From assembly GCA_016081115.2 (NCBI GenBank), contig JABTTQ020001494.1, positions 124,001-188,000 of the forward strand: 64,000 nucleotides of DNA, given 5' to 3'. Numbering within the stretch: the first letter of the stretch is position 1; each line of letters begins with the position of its first letter. Below, piece by piece: positions 1-11,762 of the stretch. Position numbers and translations under genes: made by a program. This DNA comes from Rehmannia glutinosa (taxonomy: Eukaryota; Streptophyta; Magnoliopsida; Lamiales; Orobanchaceae). The notes under the pieces were generated by a model, which worked only from the letters and a program-made list of their open reading frames with translations, was not told the origin of the DNA and made no database searches.

Positions 1-818
1 GAGTTTTTAGAGAGAAGGAGGAGGATTTTTGCAAGACTTAGAACATGAGTTGGTGAAATGAAGAGAAATTTTGTGTAGGAAATGGCCATATGGCCGTCCA
101 CTTCAAGAGAGAGAGGGAGATGATTTTGTTCAAATTGTGTCTTGTAATTTGTCTCTTGCATGGAGACAAAATGCAAGTCAAAGTATGGGTTTGAATGGTG
201 TTGGGGAATATTGAGGAGAATGTTGGTTAAGTGGGAATAAGTTGGGGAAAATAGTAATAAAGAATTGGTGTATAAGATGATGTGTATAATGTTTGAATTA
301 ATGATATAATTATACACAAGATGACTAATATATGGTGTATGTGTACAAGAGTTGGATGATATTTTTATCCCAAAATATCCACCATGGCCGTCCACTATGA
401 GGGCAAAATGGTAATTCCATATATTTTTTTTTTGTCCCAATTTTGATGATAATAGATGAAATATATCAATCTCCAAAATAATTAGTGATTTCCTTGATCA
501 CTTGTAAGTCTCATGATCACTTAAACTAAATCAAAGTCTTAATTCTATAAGGTAAAAGTCTCCAAAATAAATAGCCTCTTAAAATTTTAAGGTGACTAAT
601 AAATACAAAAATAGTAATAATGATCAATCAAGTGATCATAAATGAGGAATAGAATTAATGATGATCATGATCACAAGTAATTAAATAAAATGAAATAAAA
701 TACAAAATGTATATATTGTTAATAATTACCCGTCAAAATGACGCGGTAAAATAGTCGATCAAAAGCTTAAACAACAATAAGGTTCAACTAATAGCTTCGG
801 AAAAATCGGGGCTTCACA
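1..818 (-). mobile_element. 3' LTR (partial) of a Tekay/Del-type chromovirus
   Basis: The segment is nearly identical to 9867-10688. Read on the minus strand both copies begin TGTGAAGCCCCG. Here the LTR begins at 818 and runs left off the window, so only its first 818 bases are visible. The boundary with the internal region is marked by a polypurine tract just to the right. The few differences from the other copy (for example a one-base change in the run of T near 430) suggest a fairly young insertion. The target-site duplication cannot be tested because the far end lies outside the window. Confidence 0.9.
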
Positions 819-836
819 TCCTCCCCTCCTTAAAAG
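819..836 (-). other. Polypurine tract of the chromovirus
   Basis: On the minus strand this reads CTTTTAAGGAGGGGAGGA directly before the LTR start TGTGAAGCC. A purine run abutting the 3' LTR is the plus-strand DNA primer site of LTR retrotransposons. It fixes element orientation (minus) and the internal edge of the LTR. Confidence 0.85.
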
Positions 837-857
837 AATTTGGTCCCCAAATTCTCT

Positions 858-1199
858 TCAGAATAGTTCTGGATATTGATTCCTTATGTCATCTTCCATT
901 TCCCACGTTGCGTCTTCGTCTTGGTTGTGGTTCTGCCACACCACTTTAACCATCGGAATTTCTCTCTTACGCAACTGTCGTATCTGCTGATCGATGATCC
1001 TGATTGGCCTCTCGGTATAGGATAGATTTTCCATTATAGGAGGAGTATCTCGAGTGATGATATGCTCGGGATCCGGTTGATACTTCTTGATCTCGACACG
1101 TGGAATACATCGTGCATTCCCGCATATGGTGCTGGTAACTCGAGTCAGTAGGCTAACTTCCGATCCGATCCTCTCGTAAAATCTTTTAAGGTCCAACAT
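858..1199 (-). pseudogene. Chromodomain at the C-terminus of the chromovirus integrase
   Basis: The translated C-terminus contains VKVVWQNHNQDEDATWEMED followed by a short acidic/aromatic tail ending YPELF. This is the chromodomain placed after integrase in plant Ty3/gypsy chromoviruses, with the typical W...W spacing. In this family the domain targets insertion to particular chromatin. The stop codon lies 20-40 bases before the polypurine tract, as expected for the end of pol. The upstream reading frame is broken, so this is part of a disrupted polyprotein rather than an independent gene. Confidence 0.85.
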
Positions 1200-1209
1200 A
1201 TCTCGGACT

Positions 1210-2400
1210 CAACTTGCCTCCTTTCTTCGGATTGATCAATCATTTCCGTGGTGAGAGTCTAAGAAATACTTCATCACCGACTTCAAATTCCAAATCCTTT
1301 CTTCTCTTGTCCGCGTAACTCTTTTGGCGGTTCCGAGCCGTGCGAATCCGCTCCTTGATCGCTTGACCTTCTCCATGGCCTCTTGAACTAAGTCGACCTT
1401 TGGAATCGAGGCGACTTTCGTTTCTCTTTCGGAGTCCATTGATCATCAATCTCCCAAAGTGTAGTGGGGATCTACATTTTCGCCCATACAATGCCTCGTA
1501 GGGTGCCATCCCAATCGTGGCCGATAATGTTATTGTAGGCGAACTCGGCTAATGGTAAGTGCGAATCCCAACTTCCTTGAAAATCCAGTGCGGGCTCGCA
1601 ACATATCTTCAAGAGTTTGAATTGTTCGCTCGATCGTCCATCGGTTTGTGGATGTCTTCTTTGTCTTTGAAACTTAGCGAGGTACCCAATTCCTCGTGCA
1701 AGCACTTCCAAAATCTGGAGACAAACCTCGGGTCTCTGTCGGATACTATATCGATCGGTACTCCATGCGGTCGAATGACTTTCGGATATAAGTCGTGCAA
1801 GTTTCGCAAGCTATCGTTTTCTTGATGGGTAAAAAGTGTGCGATTTCGTGAGTCGGTCCACAACTACCCAGATAGCATCATGGCCTCCTCCTGGTCCTTG
1901 GTAGATCCGTCACGAAGTCCATCGTTATATGTTCCCATTTCCACAAAGGGAATTCTCAAGCGGTTGTAGTAAACCGGATGGTCGTTGGTGTTCTCGCTTT
2001 TACTTGTTGACAAGTCAAACATCTCGCAACGAACTCGCTACCTGGTTCTTCATGTTTACCCACCAATAACTCCGTTTCAAATCCTTATACATCTTGTTTC
2101 CTCCAGGATGTATAGTGTATTTCGAGCGGTGTGCCTCTGCCAGATTCTATTCCTAATCGCTTTCGTCATTCGGTACACACACTCGATTAGGAACCCGATA
2201 ACTCCATCTTCGTGTACCGAGAATTCCGATCTTTCTCCTTTAAGTATCTTCTCCTTGATTTTTGAAGATGTGTATCTTTCTCTTGTGCTTCTTTGATCTC
2301 ATTCAAGTAGATTGAGTGTATTTGAAATGTTAGCACATGAAATCGAGTATTGGTTCTCGTCGATTCCAATTGCTCGGCTCTTTTAATGATTCCCACTCTC
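1210..2400 (-). pseudogene. Integrase region of the chromovirus pol, fragmented
   Basis: Fragments in several minus frames together cover an integrase: a zinc-binding/linker stretch (about 2190-2400), a core segment with HGVPIDIVSDRDPRFVSRFW (second catalytic Asp; about 1690-1780), a downstream core segment with TDGRSSEQFK and WDSHLPLAEFAYNN (about 1520-1650), then MAPYEALYGRKCRSP (about 1465-1509) and the C-terminal GDEVFLRLSP. The enzyme would join the cDNA copy to chromosomal DNA. The frame changes about every 100-250 bases. The stretch 1201-1583 contains no CAG or CTG at all, so part of the breakage may be sequencing artefact (see findings). Confidence 0.8.
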
Positions 2401-2479
2401 GAATCATAAGTCCGGCTAAGCTCGCCTTTTCGCTAGAGCGTCGCTACGACGTTAGCTTTTAGGGATGGTATTGAATATC

Positions 2480-2890
2480 AAAGTGATAGTCCTCAATCAA
2501 CTCCATCCATCTCGTTGCCTCAGATTGAGATCTTTCGGGAGAATAGATACTTCAAGCTCTTATGATCCGTGAAAACCGTGAATGTTGCTCCGTAGAGATA
2601 GTGTCTCCATTTCTTTAACGAAAACTATTTTGCCAATTCCAAGTCATGCGTTGGATAATTGGCCTCATATGGCTTGAGCTTTCGTGATGCATAAGCGATA
2701 ACCTTTCCTTCCCGCATGAGCACTTTGCTCCTAGTCCTTCTTTTGATGCATCACCAGAGGCGACAAAGTTTTCTATTCCCTTTGGAAGGGCTAAGATCGA
2801 GCCGTAGTAAGTCGTTTCTTGACTCTTGGAAACTCGTCTCGCACTTGTCGTTCCACTCAAACTTGACTTGCTTGCAGGTTAGTCGAGTGA
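2480..2890 (-). pseudogene. RNase H region of the chromovirus pol
   Basis: The reading includes FVASGDASKEGLGA, the first catalytic Asp region of Ty3/gypsy RNase H, and HMRPIIQRMTWNWQ-like remnants of the conserved ALKxWRHYL neighbourhood. It lies directly downstream (lower coordinates) of reverse transcriptase, as in other elements of the family. The domain would remove the RNA strand during reverse transcription. Several frameshifts and stops are present. Confidence 0.7.
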
Positions 2891-3943
2891 GTGGTCCGGC
2901 TATCTTGGAGAAGTCCTGGATAAATCTTCGATAATATCCGGCTAGTCTAGAAACTTCGATTTCGTTCTGACTCGGGTTGTTTCCATTCAACTACATGCTG
3001 TACCTTGAAGGATCTCTTTGCAATCCCGGTCTTAGGATACTATATGTCCCAAGAATGCGACTTCACTAAGCCAAAATTCGCACTTGCTTTGAATTTGGCA
3101 TAAACTATATGCTCGTAGTGTCTCTAAAACGATTTTGGTGTGACGTTCGTGCTCTTCTCTAGACTTAGAGTATACGAGTATGTCATCAATGAATATCACT
3201 ACGAATTGATCCAAATAAGGTTGGAAGACTCGATGCATCGGTCCATAAATGCTTTGCTGGTGCATTCGTCGGACCAAAAGGCATTACTACAAACTCGTAG
3301 TGTCCATATCGGGTTTGAAATGCGGTTTTGGAAATGTCTCCTTCGCGGATTTTCAGTTGGTAATATCCTTGTTGTAAATCAAACTTGAGTACACCGTTGC
3401 TCCTTGAAGTTGATCAAATAGTTCGTCTATCCTCGGGAGGGGATATTTGTTCTTGATGGTCACACTATTAAGTCCACGATAATCTATACATAGTCTTAAT
3501 GTGCCATTCTTCTTTTTGACGAACAAAGACAGTGCTCCCCACGGAGACGCACTGGGTCGGATAAATCCCACATCCATCGGTTTTAGTAATTGCGTTTTCA
3601 ACTCTTGTAACTCAAGAGAGCCATTCTATACTGATGTTCGGCAATCGGGCGATCCTTGGCAACACCGATGGTGAACTCGACTTCCTATCCGGAGAGGGAC
3701 GGTGGTGAGTTCTTGTGGAAATACATCCGTATATGCGGATACTATAGGTACTTGGTTGATTTGTATCTCAACCTTGGGTTTGTTAATTACAAACGCCAAG
3801 TACCCCCGAGCCCCTCTAGTGATCGCCCTTCTCGCTTTCATTCTTTGAAATGATTGGGGCAATCTTAACTCGTGCCCTTCCCGAAATCTCCACTTTGGGT
3901 TTCCGGGTTCACATAGCTTAATGGACTTGTTATGGCAGTCCAT
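2890..3943 (-). pseudogene. Reverse transcriptase region of the chromovirus pol
   Basis: Segments in order: a leader with YTDVFPQELT (about 3690-3720), the finger/palm segment GFIRPSASPWGALSLFVKKK and LCIDYRGLNSVT (3420-3570), the catalytic FIDDILVYSKS (about 3165-3190), and the thumb-like RLAGYYRRFIQDFSKIA (2890-2950). The IDD pair is the polymerase metal-binding site. The pieces are collinear and span the usual RT length, but they sit in different minus frames with short indels between them, so no continuous polyprotein is readable. Confidence 0.85.
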
Positions 3944-4074
3944 TTGTGCATGGTGTGCAGATAACTAGTTCATTCCCAATATTACGTCGTATTCGGATAT
4001 AGGTAATAAGATCAAATCGGCGGGAAAGTTTATCTCAAAGCAATCTTAACCGCATGCATTATAGATAATATCCG

Positions 4075-4480
4075 TTATCGACTCGCACCCATAGGAGTTG
4101 ACACTTCTAAGCATATAGGCATATGTTCCATGCATGCATGCGTTTGTGTACAAAAATGCGGTGCAACAAATGAATGCGTTGATCCAGGGTCGAACAATAT
4201 TTTAGCGTAGTGGTTAGATACTAGAAGCGTACCTTCCACCACGTCTGTTGCCTCCGGAGCCTCTTGTCCGGCTAGTGCAAATGCTCGAGCGGGCATCCTT
4301 GCCCGATTACCCTGGCCGTTTCCCGGCTTTTGTGGTTGCGTTGGTTTAGATCGGTCATTGTACTTCGAGCAATCTTGCAGCTGGTGCTGATTACTACCAC
4401 AGCGCAAACACCTTCCTTGTTTACGCCAACAGTTGTCGGCAGTATGTCCCGGTTTCTGGCAATGCGCACATTCTTGACCC
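4075..4480 (-). pseudogene. Double zinc-knuckle nucleocapsid followed by aspartic protease
   Basis: The minus strand encodes two adjacent CCHC knuckles, CAHCQKPGHTADNC (about 4430-4470) and CLRCGSNQHQLQDC (about 4370-4412), each with C-x2-C-x4-H-x4-C spacing. A spacer rich in Q, P and G follows, then an aspartic-protease active-site segment ILFDPGSTHSF (about 4160-4195). Relatives usually have D-S/T-G at the active site. Here Pro replaces Ser/Thr, so the copy may be catalytically dead or the base miscalled. This stretch is the best-preserved part of gag-pol. Confidence 0.8.
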
Positions 4481-6250
4481 GACTTTCCTTGTACTGGTCT
4501 CTTTCCTTTGTCTGTCTCTGTTAAGGGGTACCTTCAAACTTAGCAAAGCGGTTTAAATGGCTTCATCCCCCGGTGGCCTCTTAAAAGCTGTTCGATGGCC
4601 TACTCTGCTGAATTTGTCCAATACGGTTGATCCCGACTCAATGCGGAGAGCGCTTTTACGCGGTGAGTAGGTTGCGATTCAACGATCAACAAGCTGTTTT
4701 CGAAGTTCCGTTTCAATCCTCGAGTGAACTTGTAAAGCTTATCCTCTTGATCGATTGTCCCCAGAGCATAATTGGACAATCGGTGAAATTTGACTTATCT
4801 TGAGCCACATCGGGTTCCTTGCCTCAATCTATGGAATTCATCCCGTGCTTCCTTCACGACCGGGGAATATCTTGTTCATTGAACTCGGCCAAGAAATTTC
4901 CTATGATCCGATTCCGGTCTATTCCCATCTCCTTTCAATCGCCCTCCACCGGTCTCTAGCGTTATTCGGGCGAAATACGGCCGAGTGTGACTCTGCTCGT
5001 CGGAGTATTGAAGGGCATTGAAGATATTTTCTAGCTTCTCTATCCATTCTTCCACTTTCACATCGTCCGGCTCCCCAAGAAGGTTGGTGGGTCGAACCGC
5101 AGAATTGCTCCAATGTGCGATTGTTCCCCTCTCGGGCGGGTTCGGGAGCACGGGGTTGAGGCTCGCTGTTGCCTCATAAACACCAAGATTTGTTGCAATG
5201 CTTGTGCAATCGATTGTCTCCTACAAAGGTGGAGGAGGTGGTGGTAATTCCGGAGAGGGTACCCGATCCCCTGGGTACATCATCGTCTCCTCGTGGTATG
5301 CGACAAGGTCTCCCACGTCCTCGATGTTACGCCATTCTCAGTATCTTGGAGCGTTAGTTGCGATTTGCGAGTAAATGAATACAATAATTATTCGCGTAAA
5401 GCAAAAGATATCGTAGGGAAAGTAACATCGGACACAAGACATTTGAATAAATAGCAAAAGGTATATCCATTAATATAAAATTGAATACATCCAAGGTACA
5501 TCGTGAGAATACTAAGTCGGATACATGGAATCAAAATACATCCGAATCTAGTACAATAATGAAAGGTACAACCTTTGGATTACACGGCTACAACAACAAA
5601 AGTACAAGCGACAATCGCTAGCTAATCGGTGAAATCGCCATCATCATCGCTCGCGGCTATGTCTACATGATCGGGTGGTCGGGTTGAGGCGGCGCCTCAA
5701 CCTCGGGCCAATCCATAAAGTCCAACCATTTGCTCAAATCCCCGAGCCTCATCGAGTGGAGCACTTAGGCTCTCCAATGTCGATGGATCCTCCTCGGGAT
5801 CCTCCGGGATCCTCCCGGCATCGTGCGGGTTCCCTCGAGTGGTGGCAATGGTGAGCATTAGTTTGCTAAAGCAGCCTCTAGTGCGGCGCCCCTCCGAGCT
5901 AGGGCACGTGTAAGGTCCTCAATGATCGTCATCTCGCTTGATGAGGGTCTCTCCAAGCGATCGACTTGATCTACGGGATAGACGGGCATCAATCTCCCAT
6001 TTTCGCGACCGTCGCTCGTCCTCTTCATTTTCTCCCGCATGTTATCCGGCGCTCCTGGATATTTTGTATTTGGTCCTCCCGCGCTCTTATGGTGTTATCG
6101 CGGTCCTTGATGATGGTCGATTCGTTCTTCTCATCTTGGCTTATCGCAAGCGTTGAGTCGATCTGCATTGCGTTGGCGCTCCTGGGCTAGTTACGTGGGC
6201 GTTCGCTTTCCGGTGCCAATGAATCATCGAGTGCCGGTAATATTCCCTTC
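4480..6250 (-). pseudogene. Gag capsid region of the chromovirus, decayed
   Basis: Gag-like fragments include LLGEPDDVKVEEWIEKLENIFN (about 5045-5110), a signature of the retrotransposon gag domain, and an N-terminal fragment beginning at 6040 with coiled, charged residues (EDLTRALARRGAALEAALA). The position between the primer-binding site and the zinc knuckles fits gag. No single frame is open for more than about 90 codons. The 5580-6055 part has only one CAG/CTG site and is unusually rich in CG. Confidence 0.65.
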
Positions 6251-6580
6251 AAAGACGGGCATGGATTACATCCCACCACGTAGGCGGCGTCGGCTCCCGT
6301 CGATAAAACAAACTAAGGCGGATCAATCAAAGGTAGAGGAAAGATAAGAAAGAATAAGGAAGAACGAGTAAGGAAATCAGTCAAAATCAACTAAGTCAAG
6401 ACAAGTATGATTATGAATCTCAAAGTATGCATTCTAACTTAGTTCAAATATCTATAAGACGGTTCTATGCCAATTTGAAATCGATTTCACACTTAATTGG
6501 TCAAGTCGCGATACTACCCAAAAAACACGGACCGAGGGTCCTATCTGGGTCGGCTCGGTGTAAGTTTCATCTTACTAGCC

Positions 6581-6593
6581 GAGCTCGATACCA
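6581..6593 (-). other. Primer-binding site (initiator Met tRNA type)
   Basis: On the minus strand this reads TGGTATCGAGCTC, seven bases inside the LTR edge. It resembles the TGGTATCAGAGC primer site complementary to initiator methionine tRNA that is used by Del/Tekay elements. The difference (CAGAGC versus CGAGC) is a loss at a CAG, the same type of change seen elsewhere in the window. This site shows that the sequence from 6601 to 10688 is one long LTR, not LTR plus internal DNA. Confidence 0.75.
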
Positions 6594-6600
6594 CTCTTTT

Positions 6601-9600
6601 CGTCACGCCCCAAACGGGACGCGACGAACGATTCACAACTTAAACACAAATGGACTAATGATCCGGACAATACCAATGAGAACCCAATAAGACAGAGTCT
6701 AAATAGCGCGGAAATAAATAATGAGATACAAGTTATCACTTAAAGTCTACATTCCAACATCCAAAATTACAACCCGAAATTCAACAAGGTAGTAACTTAA
6801 AGCCAAAGGGTCATACGCCCCTCAATTACAAATCCAAATTGATTAGGATACAAAAGTCCAACAACAACATAATAAGAAAAGAGTCCAATCAACAACAAGA
6901 AGCGATAAATCCAACAAGCGTAGTACAAGATCTCAATCGAGCGGTTCGGCATTCCCAAATGAAATCCTCATCTAAGATTAGAAAACGGTGGGGATGAGAC
7001 AAAAATCTCGGTGGATGGGGTGATGGGTAATGCGAGTGTGGCGCAATATAGTTAATGTGAGAAAACGAGTTATACGAAAAACGCGGGAGTATGATGCATG
7101 GTTTCACACGCGATTCACAAGCGTCGTGATAAAATATTTAAATAATATACTTATACGATTCAAGAAAATAGTTCATGGTCACACAGGCACTATGTGATAC
7201 GAGTCAAGACAGGTAGGATTGCGTGCGGAAGTGTAACGCCAATCCTATGCAAGGCCTACTAATGGTTGCGTGCACGGACTTGTAGCGCGCCAACCAATGC
7301 AAAATAGGTAGCGGTTGCGTGCGGAAATGTAACGCCAACCAAAACGGGGACGATAACTCCGGAATCGTGTGGATCGACAGCGATTCCTTCGTTCTTCCTT
7401 GTAACTCCCGGTCAAGTATGGTCCAAGACCGGCACCTAATCGCTCCGTAGGCAAAGACAAAATCCCGGTGGAGCTGGCGAGGCTCGGATCTGTCATAATC
7501 ATGATTATACCTCGACTACGACCCGCTTCCCTTGGACAAACTCCGTCCCTCGATTGCGGGATTAGGACGATGGGTAGGAAGAGTGGAATAGCGGCCGAGC
7601 TACCGGTTCCATCCCGACGTATCCATTCCGATTTGTGAGCTCGACACACCAAGTTGACTCAGGCGGAAAGTAATTACAATTACAGCGATCAACCAGGCAA
7701 GTGATCGAGTATTATTGATTCAGGAAGCGATTTAGGAAAAATTTTGAAAATGCGAGTGGCAATTATGGCGTTGGTGGAGTTTTGGATGAAGATGATTATC
7801 GGAAGGATAAGCAACCTTCGATATCTTGAAAGATTGGGTGGGACATAAGTCCTGTTATAGATTGATTAGCAAGGCGAGGAAGTCGCTCGCGATCGGGGTA
7901 TTAATCGGTCAATTGATCCGATAAGTCGGGGGTTTTTGGGAAAGTAGAATATTTAAATTAAATCCCCAAGTCAGAGAGCCCAGGGCTATTTTAGTAAAAG
8001 AGAAAATAATTTGAGTTAGGTCCTTTATAAAAGAAAAATTGTAATTTAGCCCCGTTTTGTAAAAACTAACACTTTTGGGGTTAAAAATTGAATAATTAAA
8101 TATCCCGACCTTGAAAAATTATGAGGTCAGTTCCTAAATTCTCCAAATTGTCCAGAGATTCAGGTTTTTAAAGTTTTATGGTCGAGTTTTTATAAAAATC
8201 TCACATTGGCCCCAAATTTGTAAAAATTGTCAATTCGGACCTTAAGTTTTAAAAATTCGGAACTCACAAACCGGAAGGGCTTTTAAGGTGGTTCCAGTTG
8301 GAAAATGTCACTATGGTTATTAGGATATTGGGACAAAAGCAGTTTTTAAAAGCAATATGTGTAGGTCCTTCAACTTTTGAAAATATCATTTTTATCCCAT
8401 TTTAAAATAATTGCCTTTAAGGCTTTTAGGGGTCCAATTGTTATGAAATTTGAACCTTGGGTACAAAATACAATTAAGTTATAGTTAAGTTAGTATTCTC
8501 AGGTGCATGGGCTGGATAAGTCCTGGAAATTTCATTTGGGTCCTCAAGTTTAATATTTTTCACATTAGTCCCTCAATTTTAGTAAAATTATTTTCCAAGC
8601 CCTAACCACTTGGATTTTTGGAATACTTTTAAAATATGTGATTCCAAGTAACTTAAAAGTAAAAATTTCAATTTTTAAAGTTTAGGTCTGGTACAGTTTT
8701 AAAAATTGCAAAGTAGCCCTTAAACTTTCAAAATTTTACAATCTAGTCCTTGGGCTTTTAAAGGTTGATTTTATTTATCTTAAAACTCTTAAAACTTTAT
8801 TAGAATGTCCAAAAATCATTTTTGAACCTGAGTACAGTCCCAAATTTTGAAATTTGCAGAGGGGTCCTTTAACTTTTATTTTCTTGCAATTTAGTCCACC
8901 AACTTTCCATTTTTGCATTTTTAAGTCCAAAATTGAAATTTAATCAATTATGCTCGACTTTTCCAGGTTATAAGTCATCCAAAACATAGATTTTAAAGAT
9001 CATACACATGCATGTCCAATACATACAATAATTCATCAAATAGAACATTAAAGTGTACATGCATGCACCTAAAATTCAATAAATAGTAATTTTGAGCAAC
9101 TCTTGAGAATTTTCATGACTTGATATATAAAATTGACATGCAATACATATATTATATATATCTCAAGGCTCATGATCAAATTTTCTACATGCATTTTAAT
9201 AAAACACCTAAAAGTTGGAAAAATAATTTTCCACCCACCTTAATTTTGGAAATTGTGAAATAAAAGGATAATTTCACAATTTTTGGATGAGGCTTCTTAG
9301 GTCAGCCCCTAAGTCAAGAAAATATCAAAATTTGGAGTTAGAAAATGAGAGAAAAATTAAGGAGAAAAAGAAGGAAATAAGGAAATGAAAAGGACTACAC
9401 TTTACCTTGTGTAGTAGATGTTTGGAGACTAGTTGAAGCTCAAAAATTGGAAATTTTGGCTCAACTCCAAAATCTCCTAAGGTCAGCCCCTATTTCTCAA
9501 AAATGAAAAAGGGGTGTTAAAATTTGAAAAAAATAGGAAGAGTAGGGAAGAAGGGGTCTAGCACACAATTCTTACCTTGTAGTCTAGTTTTCTCTACTAT

Positions 9601-10688
9601 TTTCTTCTTCAAGCTTGAGGTCCTTCTTCAAAATATTGTCAAGCTCTAACCTTCAAAGTCTTCTAAATGTACGTCCAAAACCAAATCCAAACTTAAGTTA
9701 AGAAGGTGGAAGAGATGAACAAGGTGATATCCAAAAATGGATTGAAGCTAAAATTTCTTACCTTGTAGTATAGTGGTTCGATTTTTATGGTGTATAAGGA
9801 GGAAAATGTTGAATTTTTTTTCTAAGTATGGAAGAAGAAAGTAAGAAGAAGAATAGAGAGAAGTTGGGAGTTTTTAGAGAGAAGGATGAGGATTTTTGCA
9901 AGACTTAGAACATGAGTTGGTGAAATGAAGAGAAATTTTGTGTAGGAAATGGCCATATGGCCGTCCACTTCAAAGAGAGAGAGGGAGATGATTTTGTTCA
10001 AATTGTGTCTTGTAATTTGTCTCTTGCATGGAGACAAAATGCAAGTCAAAGTATGAGTTTGAATGGTGTTGGGGAATATTGAGGAGAATGTTGGTTAAGT
10101 GGGAATAAGTTGGGGAAAATAGTAATAAAGAATTGGTGTATAAGATGATGTGTATAATGTTTGAATTAATGATATAATTATACACAAGATGACTAATATA
10201 TGGTGTATGTGTACAAGAGTTGGATGATATTTTTATCCCAAAATATCCACTATGGCCGTCCACTATGAGGGCAAAATGGTAATTCCATATATTTTTTTTT
10301 TTGGTCCCAATTTTGATGATAATAGATGAAATATATCAATCTCCAAAATAATTAGTGATTTCCTTGATCACTTGTAAGTCTCATGATCACTTAAACTAAA
10401 TCAAAGTCTTAATTCTATAAGGTAAAAGTCTCCAAAATAAATAGCCTCTTAAAATTCTAAGGTGACTAATAAATACAAAAATAGTAATAATGATCAATCA
10501 AGTGATCATAAATGAGGAATAGAATTAATGATGATCATGATCACAAGTAATTAAATAAAATGAAATAAAATACAAAATGTATATATTGTTAATAATTACC
10601 CGTCAAAATGACGCGGTAAAATAGTCGATCAAAAGCTTAAACAACAATAAGGTTCAACTAATAGCTTCGGAAAAATCGGGGCTTCACA
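6601..10688 (-). mobile_element. 5' LTR (about 4.1 kb) of the chromovirus
   Basis: On the minus strand the LTR begins at 10688 with TGTGAAGCC and ends near 6601 in GGGGCGTGACG just before the primer-binding site. Its first 820 bases match the 3' LTR at 1-818. The remainder has no second copy in the window because that copy lies to the left. The interior holds blocks of T/A-rich sequence with short repeated motifs around the word TAGTCC (8000-8950) and a set of imperfect stem-loops at 7216-7340. No host gene is seen. Open frames inside it (for example 7245-7652 and 9822-10263) have no recognisable domain. Confidence 0.8.
7216..7340 (-). repeat. Three related stem-loop repeats in the long LTR
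   Basis: Three copies of a roughly 50-60 base unit share the core TTGCGTGC...ACGCCAA. The flanks pair with each other: GGATTGCGT with ACGCCAATCC in copy one, GGTTGCGT with GCGCCAACC in copy two and GGTTGCGT with ACGCCAACC in copy three. The A-T to T-A type change in the stem is compensated on the other side. This lies in the part of the LTR that would be in the transcript leader if transcription starts upstream of it. Confidence 0.6.
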
Positions 10689-10827
10689 AATCATCCATTA
10701 CTTTCCCCGTTCAGGTGTCAGGGTGGGTTTGGGTCTTGTGATACCCACTCACCCCGCCTAATTATCATTCTTATAATGTATCTATTTCTTAATATCAAAA
10801 TTACACAATACTCCATTATATTATACT

Positions 10828-10854
10828 CCGTGCATCGCACGGGCATTATACTAG
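10828..10854 (+). mobile_element. Helitron-like 3' terminus
   Basis: A perfect hairpin CCGTGC-ATC-GCACGG (10828-10842) is followed eight bases later by CTAG and then T. Plant Helitrons end in a short GC-rich hairpin followed by CTRR and insert between A and T. The 5' end (TC after A) was not located. It may have been lost or separated by the neighbouring LTR element. Confidence 0.6.
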
Positions 10855-11357
10855 TGTACATATATAACAAGTTAATAAGACAACATTATTTCTCAATAAA
10901 CAGTAGAAATAACTTAATAGGAGAAAAATATAGTGGTACTTTTATATTAGGAATCAAGTGGACATATTCTATTCTTAATATTATTTGTTTTCTTGCCAAG
11001 AAATAACAAGAAGTCAATGACTAAATATTAAAAAAGCTATAAAAAATAGATAACTGTTTCATTTCATACTTGATGATGACATTTGGGGGTGGCAAATTGT
11101 TCGTGCCAGCCCGATAAATATAACAACTCGACACGATAAGCTCAAGTCCGAACACAACAAAATAACCTTATTGGGCCTAAAATTTAAACTCTAACATTAC
11201 ACGCTAAAAATAAGAGAAACATGGTATGACACAATAGACACAATATGCAAAACTGTTAAATTGACTTAGGCCCGTTAGGTCATTAACTAATAAAACATAT
11301 GATTTTCTTAATATGTTTGATACTTAGAATACATAGTTATAATATATTACCAATACA

Positions 11358-11762
11358 AATAGTTAAGTACAGTTTAAAACTAATGATATGATAAGAGCAC
11401 AAATGATAAATAAGGAACACAAAAATAGTCTAAAGATCACAAATATGTTAAATATAGCATCAATATCATGATAACACAAAAAAATTAAGTTCTTCATTAA
11501 TTTAGATTTTGGGGTGGACTTCAGTCTTGCATTAAATTTTGGGGTGGACTAATAGTTAAGTACAGTTTAAAAATATTAATGATATGACAAGTGCACAAAT
11601 GATAAATAATAATCATAAAAATAGTCTAAAGATCGCAAATATGTTAAATATAGCATCAATGTCATGATAACACAAAAAATTTAAGTTCTTCATTCTTGAT
11701 TTTTAAATTGAATTTAGATTTTGGGATGGACTTGAATTTGACATTAAATTATGAGGTGGGCT
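11358..11762. repeat. Imperfect tandem duplication of about 200 bp
   Basis: Copy one (about 11358-11550) and copy two (about 11551-11762) share AATAGTTAAGTACAGTTTAA, AAAAATAGTCTAAAGATC and TAAATATAGCATCAAT in the same order and spacing. They differ by small indels and substitutions. No coding content. Confidence 0.75.

Noticed and set aside
1559..5357. Plus-strand ORFs across the chromovirus (for example 1985-2296, 2716-2934, 4800-5021)
   Set aside because: They are opposite-strand shadows of gag-pol fragments with recognisable minus-strand domains.
7245..7652. 135-codon minus-strand ORF in the long LTR
   Set aside because: Lies in LTR sequence in a GC-rich patch with suspect base calls. 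No domain is recognisable and the composition is Arg/Ser-rich.
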